A DNA stretch of 64,000 nt. It comes from Ianthella basta (taxonomy: Eukaryota > Porifera > Demospongiae > Verongiida > Ianthellidae). The notes beneath the pieces were generated by a model that saw only the letters and a list, made by a program, of their open reading frames with translations, was not told the DNA's origin and made no database searches. Position 1 is the first letter of the stretch. Each line of letters starts with the position of its first letter. Both the position numbers and the translations under genes were made by a program. Location: NCBI GenBank assembly GCA_964019415.1, contig OZ025874.1, positions 2,816,696-2,880,695 of the forward strand, read 5' to 3'. Positions 1-11,807 of this stretch are shown in pieces.

Positions 1-255
1 ATTGTGTCTAAAGATTGCTGTTATGGATCACCTGGCACTTCATGTGCACAGAGCTGATTGTGTAGTGATTGTCTTACAATGAATGTCATGGATCACCTGG
101 CACTTCACGTGTATAGAGTTGATTGTGTAGTGTTTGTCTTACAATGAATGTCATGGATCACTTCGCACTTCACGTGCACAGAGTTGATTGTGTAGTGTTT
201 GTCTTACAATGAATGTCATGGGTCACCTGGCACTTCACGTGTACAGAGTTGATTG
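1..255. repeat. 65-bp minisatellite, about 3.6 copies
   Basis: A unit of about 65 bp containing GGATCACCTGGCACTTCA and CTTACAATGAATGTCATG repeats head to tail. The GAATGTCATG marker recurs at 81, 146 and 211. The array probably starts before the window. Units differ by a few substitutions. No coding content is seen. Confidence 0.85.
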
Positions 256-1092
256 CGATTGTGGCACTATACACATTTTGATCACAAAGTGTATCCATTG
301 GATTCTCAGTATGACATACTGTACATTATTTGTCCTCTGCTAGTACTTAGCTCCAGAAGTGGTGATATAACATAATACATCTTTATAATGTGAGGTAATA
401 ATCATGCATTGCACTCTTAGACTAGCTTAGTATAAATTATTTTTACTATATTATATATATACATGCATGATATGGGAAGTTACCATAGAGAGGGTATACA
501 TACTGGTGTTCACCACGTGCACATTATATTTATTGCACTTTCTGATCCTTAGAGTTATCCACAAATAGAACAGCTTTGCCTCTTCCTCCTTCTGATACCT
601 CCAAACGGATCTATTATCGTGTTTGAGCTGGTTACATCTCTCTCCCATTGCTGCTTCACATTGCTCTATTATACATTAACAGTATACCTGCCTTGCAGTT
701 AAGTTGCTGTGTCTAGCTGTTTACCAGTAATTATACATTGCCTATCAAGCAGCAATAGATTGAGCAGCTAGCTTCAGTATACAATGATCATGATGCACTT
801 TAAGGATATCTAAAGTTTAAGGCATGGTGCTTTTTCATGGCCTGGTGGATGGAAACAAGCATCATTTGAGGGTATATGCCACTTGCAGCTCTTATATGAA
901 TCTGGCTACCATTTTGCAGCCATTGTGAGTCTTGTCTGTATTAAATTCATCCACACACACCATGCAACCCATTACTATAGGAAACAATGCAGTACATGTA
1001 ACTACAAAATTTATACACTACTTACGACTGTAAAACGTACACAGTATACTATGCATGCTATCCCTTATCTTATATATAAATTCTCCATCCTG
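256..1092. other. AT-rich intergenic DNA, nothing recognised
   Basis: Only short reading frames without family resemblance occur here. No receptor exon, RNA gene or terminal repeat was seen before the hAT-like element that starts at 1101. Confidence 0.5.
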
Positions 1093-1100
1093 GTGTACTC

Positions 1101-1901
1101 CAGTGTTGTGGTAATTACAGTTTACTTGTAATGAATTGCAATTACTTGGCTATTTAAGAATCAATTACCATTCCATATTACAAGTAATTAATCCCCATTG
1201 CAACTACTTGAAAGCAATTGCAGTTACTATTACAATTACGATGAAGTTACATAAACTGGGAGTACGCCTTCAGAAATAGCAGTGCTTCAACTTCTTTGGA
1301 AGCATGCAACAACATCTTAGTGGATTCAAAGTCTTGCCCGCCCGACTGAATGTCTGCTCAACTAGTGCAGACATAGCTGGTATGGAGAGTACTTGGCTAG
1401 CTAGGTTTGAACCATGGGGTAAACTTTAGATTTTTCTTCCAACAGTCTAGTGTTTTGGTAACCATGGAGGAGGAATGTAATTGCGTGTAATTTGCATGCA
1501 GGGATTTAGTGCAGTTGGCCATGTGTTTCCAGGGGGTGCCAGAATCCCCGAGGAAATGCTGAAATCCCTGGGGATGCCTAAATCCCTGTGGGATGTCATA
1601 TTCCCCAGTGAAATTCACTTGGTGTTCCAACCTGGTATGGAGAGTACGTACTCGACGAGCTAGGTTTGAACAGAGGGGTAATCTTAAGATATTTCTCTTT
1701 CTTTGTAGCGTTTTGGTAGCCAAGGAGGAGGAATGTGATTGCATGTAATTGTGTAATTAGGTATCAATGACATGAATGTAATCAACTACCATTACAATTA
1801 CTTCAGCAAAAATATCTCAATTCCAATTTAATTACAATCACCAAAAAAGTCAAATTAATTACAGTCAATTACAATTACTTGTTACCACTACCACAACACT
1901 G
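1101..1901. mobile_element. hAT-like non-autonomous DNA transposon (MITE), 801 bp
   Basis: The ends are inverted copies: CAGTGTTGTGGTA at the left and its reverse complement at the right, 13 bp identical. Both sub-terminal regions are rich in AATTAC/GTAATT, forming a looser long fold-back. The flanking 8-mers are GTGTACTC (1093-1100) and GTGTACAC (1902-1909), a likely 8-bp target duplication with one change. CAGTG-type termini and 8-bp duplications are typical of the hAT superfamily. No transposase is encoded. Inside is a direct repeat of about 110 bp (1383-1495 and 1637-1750) separated by a segment with repeated ATCCC motifs. Confidence 0.75.
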
Positions 1902-1957
1902 GTGTACACATACATTTTCTTGCATATATAGAGCTATAGCTAGTTCGGCTCCTGCTC

Positions 1958-2345
1958 ATGCCCTTGCCTGTTGAATATAAGATTTGGGTTGGTCCTTCCC
2001 AGTAACTGCAGCTTGCCGGGCTGGTCCTTTAGTAGTATTACTGGGGTTCTTGGCCAATGTTAACCTTCTTCCAGCTACAGTGAAACAAACAGTTCGAACC
2101 CTGTGCGTGTGTATAAGAACATAAGAATGTACTATGTATACTCATCAACACCACAGTGAGATTGTTATACTTATCTACCCACTACAGCCATGAGGGACAC
2201 TCTCTCACCTCCTGGTGGTCAGTAAGTATCCAATGAACCCAGATGCTACAATGAAGAGGGTCATAAAAAACACTGCAGCAAACAGAGTTGCCACAATGAT
2301 CACACTGTTATCTGGAGTATTGGATACACGACGTACAAGATTATG
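1958..2345 (-). pseudogene. Gene 1: fragment of a subfamily A receptor (TM exon plus decayed tail exon)
   Basis: Reading on the minus strand, 2345-2209 encodes a transmembrane segment (NTPDNSVIIVATLFAAVFF then GFIGYLLTTRR) ending at a GTGAGAG donor, matching the end of exon 4 in intact paralogs. A downstream stretch near 2080-1965 resembles the usual tail exon (LAKNPSNTTKGPARQAAVTG), but in a frame that does not follow from the CTGTAG acceptor. The tyrosine motifs are absent. Homology to exon 4 stops abruptly near 2345, and the tail exon of the next copy begins 168 bp further on. It is a degenerate 3' remnant of a copy, or less likely an alternative 3' end for gene 2. Confidence 0.6.
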
Positions 2346-2512
2346 TTCATGTGCTGGCACAGTTTAAAGGCTAAGTTGTACACAGATGTCACTTTTGAGA
2401 GTAATAATGAATTTTAGTTTATGTGCCATTAGTCCAAATTAAAGATGTCAGACAGCATTATATAAGGTAATATGATTAGTATGCATTTGCACTTGTTACA
2501 CACAGCACTCAT

Positions 2513-4084
2513 TCACACACTATAGCTAGAAGTCATCCATTTCTGATAAGATAATAGATAAGAATAAAGCTCTAATTCACTCTCTTGTTTAGCATGCGCT
2601 TTAGGTTGCTCCCTCCTAGTAGCTGCTTGGGCTGGAGCTGTGTTGGGTCTAGTAGTCTTCTTGGCCACCCTTGCACCTGTAGAACGGGTAGTTTGATGCC
2701 TGTATGCAAGTGATAGAATGAGTATAGGAGTTATAGGTACCTCAGTGTTCACATGTCTGCTCAGAAAACTATCTCACCTCCCGGCTGCTAGTATGTAGTA
2801 GTACGAAATTTGTCTTCCCCGTTATCAAACATATCCCAGTGCCACCATAGACCTGAATGTGTATGATTAGCTATTTCCATGTACAAGTAAATTAGGATGG
2901 TAAAATGAACTCCTTAGAAATGGGGTGAATCTTAGTGTTGAGTAGTTTGTTGCTATGCTTTATCTGCTGGCCTTTCCTAAATCCCTTTCAATTTTGAAGA
3001 ATTTTTTATTATACTAGCAATTATGATTATTAGATGCATGGTGTATGTTTGCATGTTATTTATGCTGTCATGTGCCTTACCCATTTAGCCAATTAGTCAA
3101 TGTAGTCAAGAACATCAGATCAACTGTAGCATCAGTGGAGTACAGGTAGGCTCTGAAGGTGATGTAGCCTTTAGTTCTACACATGAAGTAGCCGTTGCTC
3201 ATGCAGTCTAATGTCATTGATGACTGTGTAGGAGCACTGCTGACTGTATTTACTGATGGCCACTGCACCTCATACTGTACTAACACATGCTGGAGAGGTC
3301 CTGCAAGTGTAGAATGTGGGATAACACTAAATTATATTATGATGGATGTGGGATGTACAATTCATAAAATAATGTCATTAAGCTACTCCCTTTAAGCACA
3401 ATTATGATATAATCATTAGCATGAATGCTTCAGTCTGGTGTGAGGTTTCCTTACAATGAATTTACGACATATTTGAGCTGGCCAGAGTAGGATGTTTAAT
3501 TCAATGGCAATTTAGAAAAATGATTGCCAAAGGAGTGCATGCATCTTGTGGAAAATGATTCAATAGATAGGTGCATGTGTACTTCCTGCATTATATGCGA
3601 ACACATATGCACCTAATTCGACGTAAATTTGTTAGGAGAAAAAATACGCAGGTGTACGTTTAGGCCTGTACGCTCTGACCCACATCACATATTGACCATA
3701 GTTGGACATGGCAGCATTGAATTCAAATGAAGATCCAGTCACAATCAGATGGCGGTCAGAGTAAGATATTGAGGTAATGGAGGATGTGGAACCAGATCTC
3801 TCCCTGTAGAATATGGCAAAGTAGTTGATGTAGCTGGAGCTGTGATAGCCATCTACAACTTTCTAGGAGAAGGTGATGCGAGTGCTGGTTCTGTGGGACA
3901 CTTGGAAGTTGATGATGACATCCTGCTGGGCACCTGCATCTATTTGATGTAGTTACATTATGAATGCCGTCATAATGCACTTGTACATTGCAGTGTAGTA
4001 TACCTGTTTATCTCATTTACCTGAGAATGTTCCACAGAACAGCAACATCGCCATGGCAATAAATTTGGGAAGGAGAGCTGCCAT
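2513..4084 (-). pseudogene. Gene 2: degenerate subfamily A receptor gene
   Basis: All five exon positions are recognisable. The signal-peptide exon is 4084-4021 (MAALLPKFIAMAMLLFCGTF), the FN3 exon is about 3933-3613, the linker exon about 3515-3460 (IAIELNILLWPAQICRKF), and the partial ectodomain exon about 3300-3080. The tail exon is 2699-2513. The FN3 exon has two in-frame stops, one of them replacing the conserved Trp of the TFSW motif. The ectodomain exon stops after TNWLNG, where a chance GTAAGG follows. Most of the TM exon is missing and only its last bases near 2790 remain. The tail exon is shifted after ELEL, so it ends KWMTSSYSV and loses the YxN and YxxM motifs. It looks non-functional as a receptor. 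Confidence 0.8.
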
Positions 4085-4845
4085 TTGTGTCAATTCAAAT
4101 CTGACAGCTCTAGAGACCAGAATCATTACACATATCATGAAAAACAGACAAAATAATTATAAGCTACTGTCAATACTAATGATGGCAAAAGTTTTCTCCA
4201 CAGGAAGTTCCCCAAATGTACTTATTACACACCTCACCTGCAAGTGCAACACAGTATGAGATCCCTTAAGCATCTTGCACAGAATGTCTCTCCCACCTTT
4301 TGTGGCATGCATGTATTACTTGTAATCTGGTGTGTATAATATATATGTAGTACATACGTACATATGTATATAGTATTGGTACAATGATGTCACAGATGGC
4401 GCGTTGTACTAATGCATGAACACATGCAAAATATATTGGTACGTGTGCACTCTAATCAGTTATAAGTAGTGTCAAGTGTGCATAATGGACACCAAATCTG
4501 TGCTCATTATGTTGTTTACACATAACTATCTCACTTGTCTTTAAAGTCAAGATAAGTGGTCTGTCCACAGCAAAATTAGCTAAGGTTGACATACCTAAAT
4601 GAGTACAAAGATTCTCGGGACGACATTTTCATGAACTTCAAGAGTAATAATGAATCTTAGTGCTCCATTATTCTATTGTGAAGATTCAAAACCAAATGAA
4701 TTGTGGGGTGTCAGACAGCATAAGAAAATATGATTTGTACGCATTTGAACTTGCCACACAATCACGCTCATTAATGTAGAGGATACAATGATAATCTGGT
4801 TTCAAGCAAAGTCTGAAAACACACCACACACTGCACACACTGTAG
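4085..4845. other. Intergenic spacer between genes 2 and 3
   Basis: No coding exon is seen. The part next to gene 3 (about 4590-4845) is its 3' flank: the minus-strand transcript runs into a GT-rich stretch after the stop codon. This flank is duplicated downstream of most subfamily A genes. No canonical AATAAA signal was found close to the stop. Confidence 0.5.
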
Positions 4846-6425
4846 TTAGAAGTCATCCATCTCAGTGTATATCTCATCCTGATTAGGATGATAGTGAGTC
4901 TCTAATTCACACTCTTGTTTAGCATGCGTTTTAGGTTGCTCCCTCCTAGTAGCTGCTTGGGCTGGAGCTGTGCTGGGTCTAGTAGTGATCCTGGCCTCCC
5001 TTGCACCTGTAGAACGGGTAGTTCTATTCCTGTATACAAATGATAGAATGAGTATAAGTTATATAATTATGTAACTCAGTGCTCTCCTAACATTTAAAAA
5101 GTGCATGCACATGGCTGCTTAGAAAGCTATCCCACCTCTTGACCGCTAGTATGTATCCAATGAGTCCAAGAGACAAGATGAAGAACATAACAGCAAATAC
5201 AGAGGCCACAATGACAGCAGTGTTGTCTTGAGTTGGAACTGCTGATGTGGCCATGGATGAGGATCCTTCCTCAGTCAGCTGAGTGGCTGCAGGTGGGCTG
5301 CATGTCGGCGCATAGAGGTGTGGTATGGTCACTCCACATGAACCTGGCTCTACAGAATACCGTCTTCCATATATGGTAATAGTTTTATCTGAGTCCCGTC
5401 CGAGCAGCCAAACTGTCAAGGTACTCTTTAGTGTCGCTGGATTGGCAGTAATAGTAGTTGAAAGAAGGTTGGCCCTGAAAGTGATGTAGCCTTCAGCAAC
5501 ACAGGTGAAGTAGCCATTGTTCAAACGGATGTATTGGAAATATGGATAAGCACACTGGCAGTACTTTCTGATTCCCCAGTACACCTCATTCTGTACTGCA
5601 CTAGAAATGTCAGTTGACTGTGCCTGTACAAGCAGTAGAGAAGGTATTAATTATAATATTGGTTCTGAAGTTCTCCAATGGGCCGGGTGTTGCAGCTGGT
5701 GTGTCTGTGCGTAGCATTAGTAATACTATAACAGCATAAGATTCTCACAGTGAAGTCGAAGCATGTTTGAGAAGGCCAAAGCTGTATGTTCACTTCAATG
5801 GAGATTTGCCGTCCTATAAGCAAGTATACAGTGTAACGTAAGATTTAGAGCAAGTATTATAAGTATGTTTTTATTCTGTTTGTATAAGAATTGATGTGAA
5901 GAGGATGGATAACACTAATGTGCTTCAATATTGACATTTGCATCACAAGTAGTGACTTACCTACTTCAACATAAATTTCATCAGAATACGTTCCAGGTGG
6001 AGTAAGTCTAGACCTGTACACATAGACTGCCATGAGGTACTGTCCATAAGTAGAGAAGCTGGTCACAGTTGTGGTGTACTGAAAGGAAGCTCCATTCACA
6101 TTGCTGTCAGAGTAAGAAAATGAGCCAATTAGGGAACGATAGCCAGAGGAAGCAGATCTCTCCCTATAGTAAATGTAGAAGTAGTCAATGTAGTAGTTGG
6201 TGTAGTAGCCATCGACAATGTCCCAGGAGAAGGTGATGTGGGTGCTGTTCTGACTGGCCACTTGGAAGTTGCTGATAGCATCCTGAGCATCTAGAAGTGA
6301 GTAGGGCATTAAAGAGTTACAACGCGTTTTCACAGATCTTTTTACGTAACTTGCTTTATACCTGTTGGTACTCCAAGCAGCAGGACAAGTGCTGTGACAG
6401 CAAACAGTGAAAAGAAAATAGCCAT
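4846..6425 (-). CDS. Gene 3: FN3/SEA-like type I membrane receptor, subfamily A, 376 aa
   Basis: Exons on the minus strand: 6425-6362, 6290-5961, 5813-5749, 5623-5136 and 5029-4846, with GT/AG borders and phases 1, 1, 0, 2. The ATG directly follows a CTACAG acceptor, so the leader lies in an upstream exon (6691-6634). Residues 1-21 are a signal peptide (MAIFFSLFAVTALVLLLGVP). Residues 22-131 form an FN3 domain with an N-glycosylation site and the core Trp (NSTHITFSWDIVDGYY). The linker plus exon 4 form a domain with six conserved Cys (QTC, KYCQC, FTC, SCG, PTC). A Ser/Thr/Ala stalk and one TM helix (AVIVASVFAVMFFILSLGLI) follow. The tail is about 60 residues and ends HYHPNQDEIYTEMDDF. It is predicted to sit in the plasma membrane. 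FN3, TM and tail are firm by motif; SEA-like and ligand recognition are inference. Confidence 0.85.
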
Positions 6426-6633
6426 CTGTAGCAAAGAGCATAGAAGGAAGGATGCTTGTGCTGCTGTAATTCCCAAAGTGATATTTTAAGGACATGCACA
6501 GAATATTGCCAGACATGCATGTACACAACACATATATTGAACACAGATATGCCATAGAGACTAGTGAAACACATGACATTATAGAGTATGCAGCCATTCT
6601 CTATTGTCCTCATAGCTATAATATATTACACAC

Positions 6634-6691
6634 CTTTCTGAATTGGTGACTGTGTTGAAAAGTCTGACACTCTCTCAGTTCGTAATCCTCT
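6634..6691 (-). other. Putative 58-nt 5' leader exon of gene 3
   Basis: Bounded by a TTTCAG acceptor and a CAGAAAG/GTGTG donor on the minus strand. The same 58-nt exon with the same borders lies upstream of genes 4 (13773-13716) and 7 (29444-29387). Its open frame does not run into the signal peptide in phase, so I take it as untranslated leader. Confidence 0.5.
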
Positions 6692-6736
6692 CTGAAATGG
6701 CAACAGAAGTGTGACAGGTCACATAAGTACTATTTG

Positions 6737-6801
6737 TTAATCAGATTCATGATAAGTTGCTCTTACTTAAAACCCATCACATTCTGTATGAATCTGATTA
6801 A
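6737..6801. promoter_or_regulatory. 14-bp inverted repeat upstream of gene 3 leader exon
   Basis: TTAATCAGATTCAT at 6737-6750 and its exact reverse complement at 6788-6801, 37 bp apart. Closely similar pairs lie in the same position upstream of genes 4 and 7, and decayed ones upstream of gene 6. It is a candidate promoter element or cruciform. Confidence 0.4.
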
Positions 6802-7233
6802 TGGTGGTAATTATTATAATATAATGATAAATCTTAAATTTTCCTCCATTCCTATCTGCATATATCAGTATGTAGATATACATAAATAGCTCTAAGTTTG
6901 ACAAATGTAGCATATTTAGTTATTACTACATTAATTAACATGCAGCCTATCCTACAGTTAATGTACAGTAAAATATTGAACGCTTACACCTAATTGTTAG
7001 CAGTATGCAAATTTTCACTGTTTAAGATAATATTTATTACTGGTACTAGCTGTAACAGCTATAAGCTGCAACAATCAGTATTGTCTGATTCAACTTACAG
7101 GCATGCAGTAGAAGCAAACTATGTGAAAGGAAATGTGATGGAATATCGACATAAAGTGGGGTCAGCTAAACTCCAAACATGACTCTGAAGGAAAAGCCTT
7201 TAAATTTGGTACCAAACTGCAGGTTATTATTTG

Positions 7234-7247
7234 GCTACCATGGCAAT
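7234..7247. promoter_or_regulatory. RFX X-box-like palindrome upstream of gene 3
   Basis: GCTACCATGGCAAT resembles the RFX X-box consensus (GTNRCC, short spacer, RGYAAC). It lies about 0.8 kb upstream of the gene 3 ATG. Equivalent sites occur at 14270, 25808, 30001 and 45248 in the same relative block. Function is inferred. Confidence 0.35.
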
Positions 7248-7489
7248 GGGATCTACATTTTTCTAGTTCCATTTATTATATATTCACTATACATGTTGGT
7301 TCTTCTTCTTACCTCATCAGTTACATGTACCTACAATAAGGCATGCACATATAAGCTTATTGTGTATATGTGTACAAGAGTTTTGAGTATTCTCTTATTA
7401 CTGAAAGTGTTGTACTGCAGAAGTTGAGCAGTGTTGGCTGGTATATATGTATGCGCTGTAAAATTATGTTTGTGCTAATTAAGTGGACA

Positions 7490-7600
7490 GGTTACCATAA
7501 TTATAGAAATGCTCTGTAGTTAGAAAACTTCACCCTGCAGTACACAAAACACTTCATTCCATGACAAGTTGAATTACAAACTGACTAGCACAACAGCTGA
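7490..7600 (+). repeat. Fold-back element arm (family R1)
   Basis: Contains the R1 signature CTGCAGTACACAAAACACTT followed by CATTCCATGACAAGTTGAA. The same sequence forms the inverted arms of complete fold-back elements at 32.1, 38.2, 45.5 and 56.5 kb. Here only one arm is recognised. Confidence 0.5.
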
Positions 7601-7632
7601 CAACAGCACTTGTGGTTATTGGCTGTAGCTAC

Positions 7633-7803
7633 ATCATGCCTGGCGGAACAGCCCAGGCTGCCCAGGCCATGGCCTGACCAGATTTTTAGGTCTGCCCATG
7701 CTTTTCTATAGCTAAGATATTATCTGGCCTGTGCAAGTTGCCATCTATATACGTAAGATTGTTTTGACTTGACCTGACCACCTTTAAAGTGTTCCTCATG
7801 GCC
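7633..7803 (+). repeat. Interspersed repeat R2 (GCCCAGGCCATGGCCTGACC core)
   Basis: A segment of about 170 bp shared with 21133-21303 in the same orientation and with 37690-37866 in reverse orientation. The reversed copy argues for a small mobile element rather than only block duplication. Clear terminal repeats were not seen. Confidence 0.5.
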
Positions 7804-9400
7804 TGTATTATAGTGCCTGTGGGATGTTGGGAAATAGGTGGCTGCATGTGAGTCTGGTGTACATAGTCAAACTATCCTGCATTGGCCATGAGTATGGAAG
7901 GGCACTGGACATGCATGTATACTGTACTATCACTATCAGAAACAGTGGAGTATCTGTACATAACCCACTGCAACAATTCATGACATGCACTATATGCACT
8001 ATAGGATAATAGGACAAAAACAATAAATGCATTGAGGGTAGTTTATTGAGCGACAGCGCAGCCACTGGAGATCACAAACAAATCAATCTATTTCCAGGAC
8101 GCTTTAATCCGTAGATCTTCTTTAACTGGTATAACTGGTATAAAACTGACATGACTTAAGAAAAACCGTTTCTAAAGTAGATGATCATGTGACGGAGGAT
8201 TCACAATAAATACACACATACACAATTAATGCATGAAAACATACTCCACTACACATTTGTACACTAAGTGACATCACCAACTTGTGTGTTGATTTGGCCA
8301 ACATTATATGGATCAGCATAGGCAGTGTATAGCCACTGATCTTCTGCTGCTGTTATGTTAACTCACATTACTGCAAATGAAGTGAGGGCTTCTTAGCTGG
8401 TGTAAGGTTTGAAACAGGGTTTCAAACCTTGCCTGGCAAGGTTTCAACCCCTGACTTGATCAAGCTGGTAAATTGGACAACGAAACCCCTTTTCTAACTG
8501 CAAAAGTAAAATAATTTAATACAGATCATGCCATGGATCATTATAAATATAGGATCACACCCAGGACTCGTCTGCATGGCAAAGAGACATCCATAGCCTA
8601 ATAAAATTATACTCATGCTAGTACTCTTCCTTTCCTCCCTTCCTTTACCTCATCACTCAAGGTGCTCTACTATTGTGTATAGCAGTGTAGTAATTAACAT
8701 TACATAGTGGCAGCACAATGTTTGTGCTAGGCACACAGGTTTCCATAAGGAAATGCACTTTAGTCAAAAACAAACTCAACCTTTAGTACACAAAACACTT
8801 CATTCCACAGCAAGTAGAATGACAACCTACTAACAGGACTACTGCAATTGTTAAAAAGGTTGCAGCAATAAGGCAGTGTATGTTGTGACTGCCTGAGTCC
8901 CAAATGAGAACATACACCGCATGAATAGCTGCATAGTCGAGGATATCCTACTTTGGTCATAGAGTATGCGTACTGGCATATACACTGAATACACTTTTCT
9001 ATTAAGCAATCCAATTATATTGAAAGGGGGCTTTTGCTTTTTGCAGTTGGCCACTGCGAGGCAATAGATTGAAAGGGTAATCACTGGATATTACACCTAA
9101 CCTACCAACTACACCAGTATTGGTGTCTCAGTTGGCAGGGGGGCACAAAGCCCTATTGAGTTTGCAACCACAAAGCAAGAAACACATGGAACAGCACAAC
9201 TGTGTATATACTTCGGACAGTTAACTTTTGATGCATGTTTCTTGTGTCCATATAATGTAGGAAGACAGAACAGTATTTGCGCACAGTCTGCAATGAACCC
9301 ATTTATGCACATTAGCTAGTGTTGATAGTTGTTGCTTAGATATTTCCTTGAACCTGTGATTGCTAGGAAGTCAATCAGTCACAAATTCAGTACTTTTGTC
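7804..9400. other. Duplicated intergenic block, no gene
   Basis: Holds a short hairpin (AAGGTTTGAAAC at 8404-8415, inverted at 8419-8430), a second R1 arm at about 8718-8870, and a segment at 8925-9160 that is repeated at about 10230-10480 and 16065-16300. No coding exon of the receptor family is present. Confidence 0.5.
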
Positions 9401-11450
9401 TGAAACAGGAGCTGTGGCAACAAACATCTTCTGTTCAGGACAGGTGACAGCTAGGGACTGTGCTAACTGAATGAAATTAAACTTGTGTCAATTAGCATGC
9501 AGGAGCTCTCTTGTGCATACCAACCTGTAAATACAATTGACTAACACAGCAAGACAAAGGAATGCTAGCAGTAGTTAACACAGTCAAAAGAGCAACTGTA
9601 CACTCTGACACTTTTTATTAGTATTAGGTATACATTTCTTTATCTGGTATACCTACCTTTGGCCTTGGGAAATATTCCCCAATACATTGCCTTAATTCAA
9701 GTATGGTATATATATTACATATACATTGATTTAATTAATGACACATGATGCACCCAAGCATGAGAAAATATAGTAAATGGAATAATAATTCTTGGTTATA
9801 AAGTATATGGTCCTGTCACATTTAGGATGGATAATGTGAGAGTTCTATGATTGTCACTGACAGCAAGGTCCACTTCTGCTATGCATTGGGTGCCGTGTCC
9901 AACTTCTGAACTTGCTCCTGTATATATGGTGGTGAGGACACTATGGGGTAAGCTAGGCCATGTTCTATTTGTCAGACTCAATCCTTGCAGCTCTTCTCCT
10001 TCTCCTTCTCATGCATGCCTACAGTATAGACAGAGCCAAGCTACAGGTTACAATGAGATCATGGTACACTGGGAATAGAATACCCTGACATTGATGAATG
10101 CACATCTGAGTCAGTCACCTCAGAAGCCCTGCACCTGAATGTTCAGATGGGAACCACCATCCCTGCTAGAGGTGACCTCTAGCAGGGATGGTGGTTCCCC
10201 ACAGAGCCCCTTTCCCCATTCCACCTTTTAGAGGTGGAATAGCTGCATAGTCAAGGATATCCTACTTTGGTCATAGAGTATGCGTACTGACATATACACT
10301 GAATGCACTTTTCCATTAAGCAATCCAATTATATTGAAAGGGGGCAATTGCTTTTTGCAGTTGGCCACTGCGAGGCAATAGATTGAAAGGGTAATCACTG
10401 GATATAACCTAACCTACCAACTACACCAGTATTGGTGCCTCAGTTGGCAGGGGGGCACAAAGCCCTATCGAACAATGCTGCATGTAGAAGTGGTTCAATG
10501 CAAATGCCTACCTAGAGTCTTATGGGGCCTGTCATGTGAAAATTGGACCCCCACAATATACGTCCCCCCGGTCCAAATGTTTCAAAATATTTGGACCACT
10601 ACTGAAATGTAAGTTTCCCTACATTGCACACATAGAAATGGCGGATGAGCGAAATAGCGGGTCACACTCTGAGCAAGATTGAGATGGAGCAGAAGGAAGA
10701 ACCCATTACCAAAAGAAGGCGTTATATTGGAGCTCGCTATTGAGCTGTCTAATAACTACCCCTCTGACCTCCTCAAGCTCGATCATAGCATAGCTCAATC
10801 TGCAGGGTCAAAGGAAAAGTTAATTACTGTGCATTCACAGTCAATTTTTGAGTCACTGAAAAGCCTTCTACACAATTGCTGTATAGAATAGGAAAGGGAA
10901 GTTGGCCACTGAACCATGTCCATATTACATTAGCACTTCCTAAAACAACATGTTATGTTTTGATGACTCTTTTCCTATATAGGCCACCACCTTGCCACAC
11001 AGCTACTGTGAGGGAAGTCCTTCAATGTGCATACAGAGAGTATTATTGAATTATCACGCAGCTTCACAGAGGACTGAGAAGAACGTACAATCTAGCTTAC
11101 AGATCAGACTGGACACTGCCATTAGTGTGGGTGTGCATGGGTGTGCTGGTGTTGTCATGTATGTAGCTCTGTGGGCATACAGTATGTTCGATCTAGAGTA
11201 TGTGTGAGAGCACATGTGTTCGGGCATCAATGACATTGTGTGCATGAGTGCAGCAGTTAGACACCTGTTCATGAAGGATGAACATTTTAGGGTTGTGCAG
11301 CTTGGGGACAGACTGAGCGACATTCACAGAACTTTATTTTCACAACATTTCTTATAGCTCTGCATATGTACGTGTATATTTATTCACTTGTCTGCTTAAT
11401 TAAGTCATGTATTTTTATGAAGTTCAAATTCCCATGCATGCATTGTGCTG
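9401..11450. repeat. 2-kb segmental duplication, copy 1 (paired with 15230-17275)
   Basis: By eye nearly identical to 15230-17275, with offset about 5.82 kb. It includes the block carrying CTGTCACATTTAGGATGGA, also present at about 27.1, 31.4 and 35.3 kb, the 51-bp palindrome, and a frameshifted version of the small plus-strand ORF seen at 16473-16718. The similarity is higher than that of the adjoining receptor genes 4 and 5. Confidence 0.7.
10149..10199. repeat. Perfect 51-bp palindrome
   Basis: Arms of 25 bp starting GGGAACCACCATCCCTGC pair exactly around a single central G at 10174. The DNA just after it is an inverted copy of the flank (CCTTTCCCCATTCCACC) that follows the single arm in related blocks at 27.4 and 35.6 kb. 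The palindrome therefore arose by inverted duplication. It is copied at 15975-16025. Confidence 0.9.
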
Positions 11451-11807
11451 ATGATGAAAGTGAAATGTATTATGCCTGGAAAACCTAGAATGTAGACATA
11501 GACAAGGGGGTCCACATATTTCAGGGTAGGTCCAAAGATTTCAATCCATTTCTGAAAAGTTAGTTCCGGGGTCCAAATATTTAAAAAATTTGGACTGGGT
11601 GAACCTTTTCAGGGGGTAGATTTTCATGACAGGCCCAAGGCATGTGAAGACACGTACACAGAGCTCCAGTGTCATGCAACAAGAACTAATGTAAACATTA
11701 TGAATTTCATTACAATTATTCAAAACACACACATGTAAGATGATACAAAATATTTTGTTATGAGTAAAGTTTTAAAGCACACCACACACACACTGCACAC
11801 ACTATAG

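Noticed and set aside
1-255. CRISPR-like direct repeats
   Set aside because: The units are contiguous 65-bp repeats without unique spacers, i.e. a minisatellite in animal DNA.
1383-1750. Direct repeats of about 110 bp that might be LTRs
   Set aside because: They lie inside a TIR-bounded hAT-like element and lack TG..CA ends and a flanking duplication of their own. No LTR-element coding sequence is present.
4846-5029. ITAM in the receptor tail
   Set aside because: The two tyrosines do not form YxxL/I pairs with 6-8 residue spacing; the first is YxN and the second YxxM.
9109-9312. Small minus-strand ORFs in duplicated spacers
   Set aside because: They are not conserved as frames between duplicate blocks and show no recognised motif.
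9796-9981. Minus-strand ORF with SILNVTGPYTL, considered as an Ig-like exon
   Set aside because: The frame is not maintained in the other copies of the same block (15.6, 31.4 and 35.3 kb) and the Cys/Trp pattern of an Ig domain is missing.
10080-10140. PDIDECTSE-like reading at 10.1, 15.9 and 31.7 kb, resembling the start of a calcium-binding EGF domain
   Set aside because: Only one Cys and about ten residues match, the frame breaks at once, and the sibling block at 27.3 kb does not keep it.
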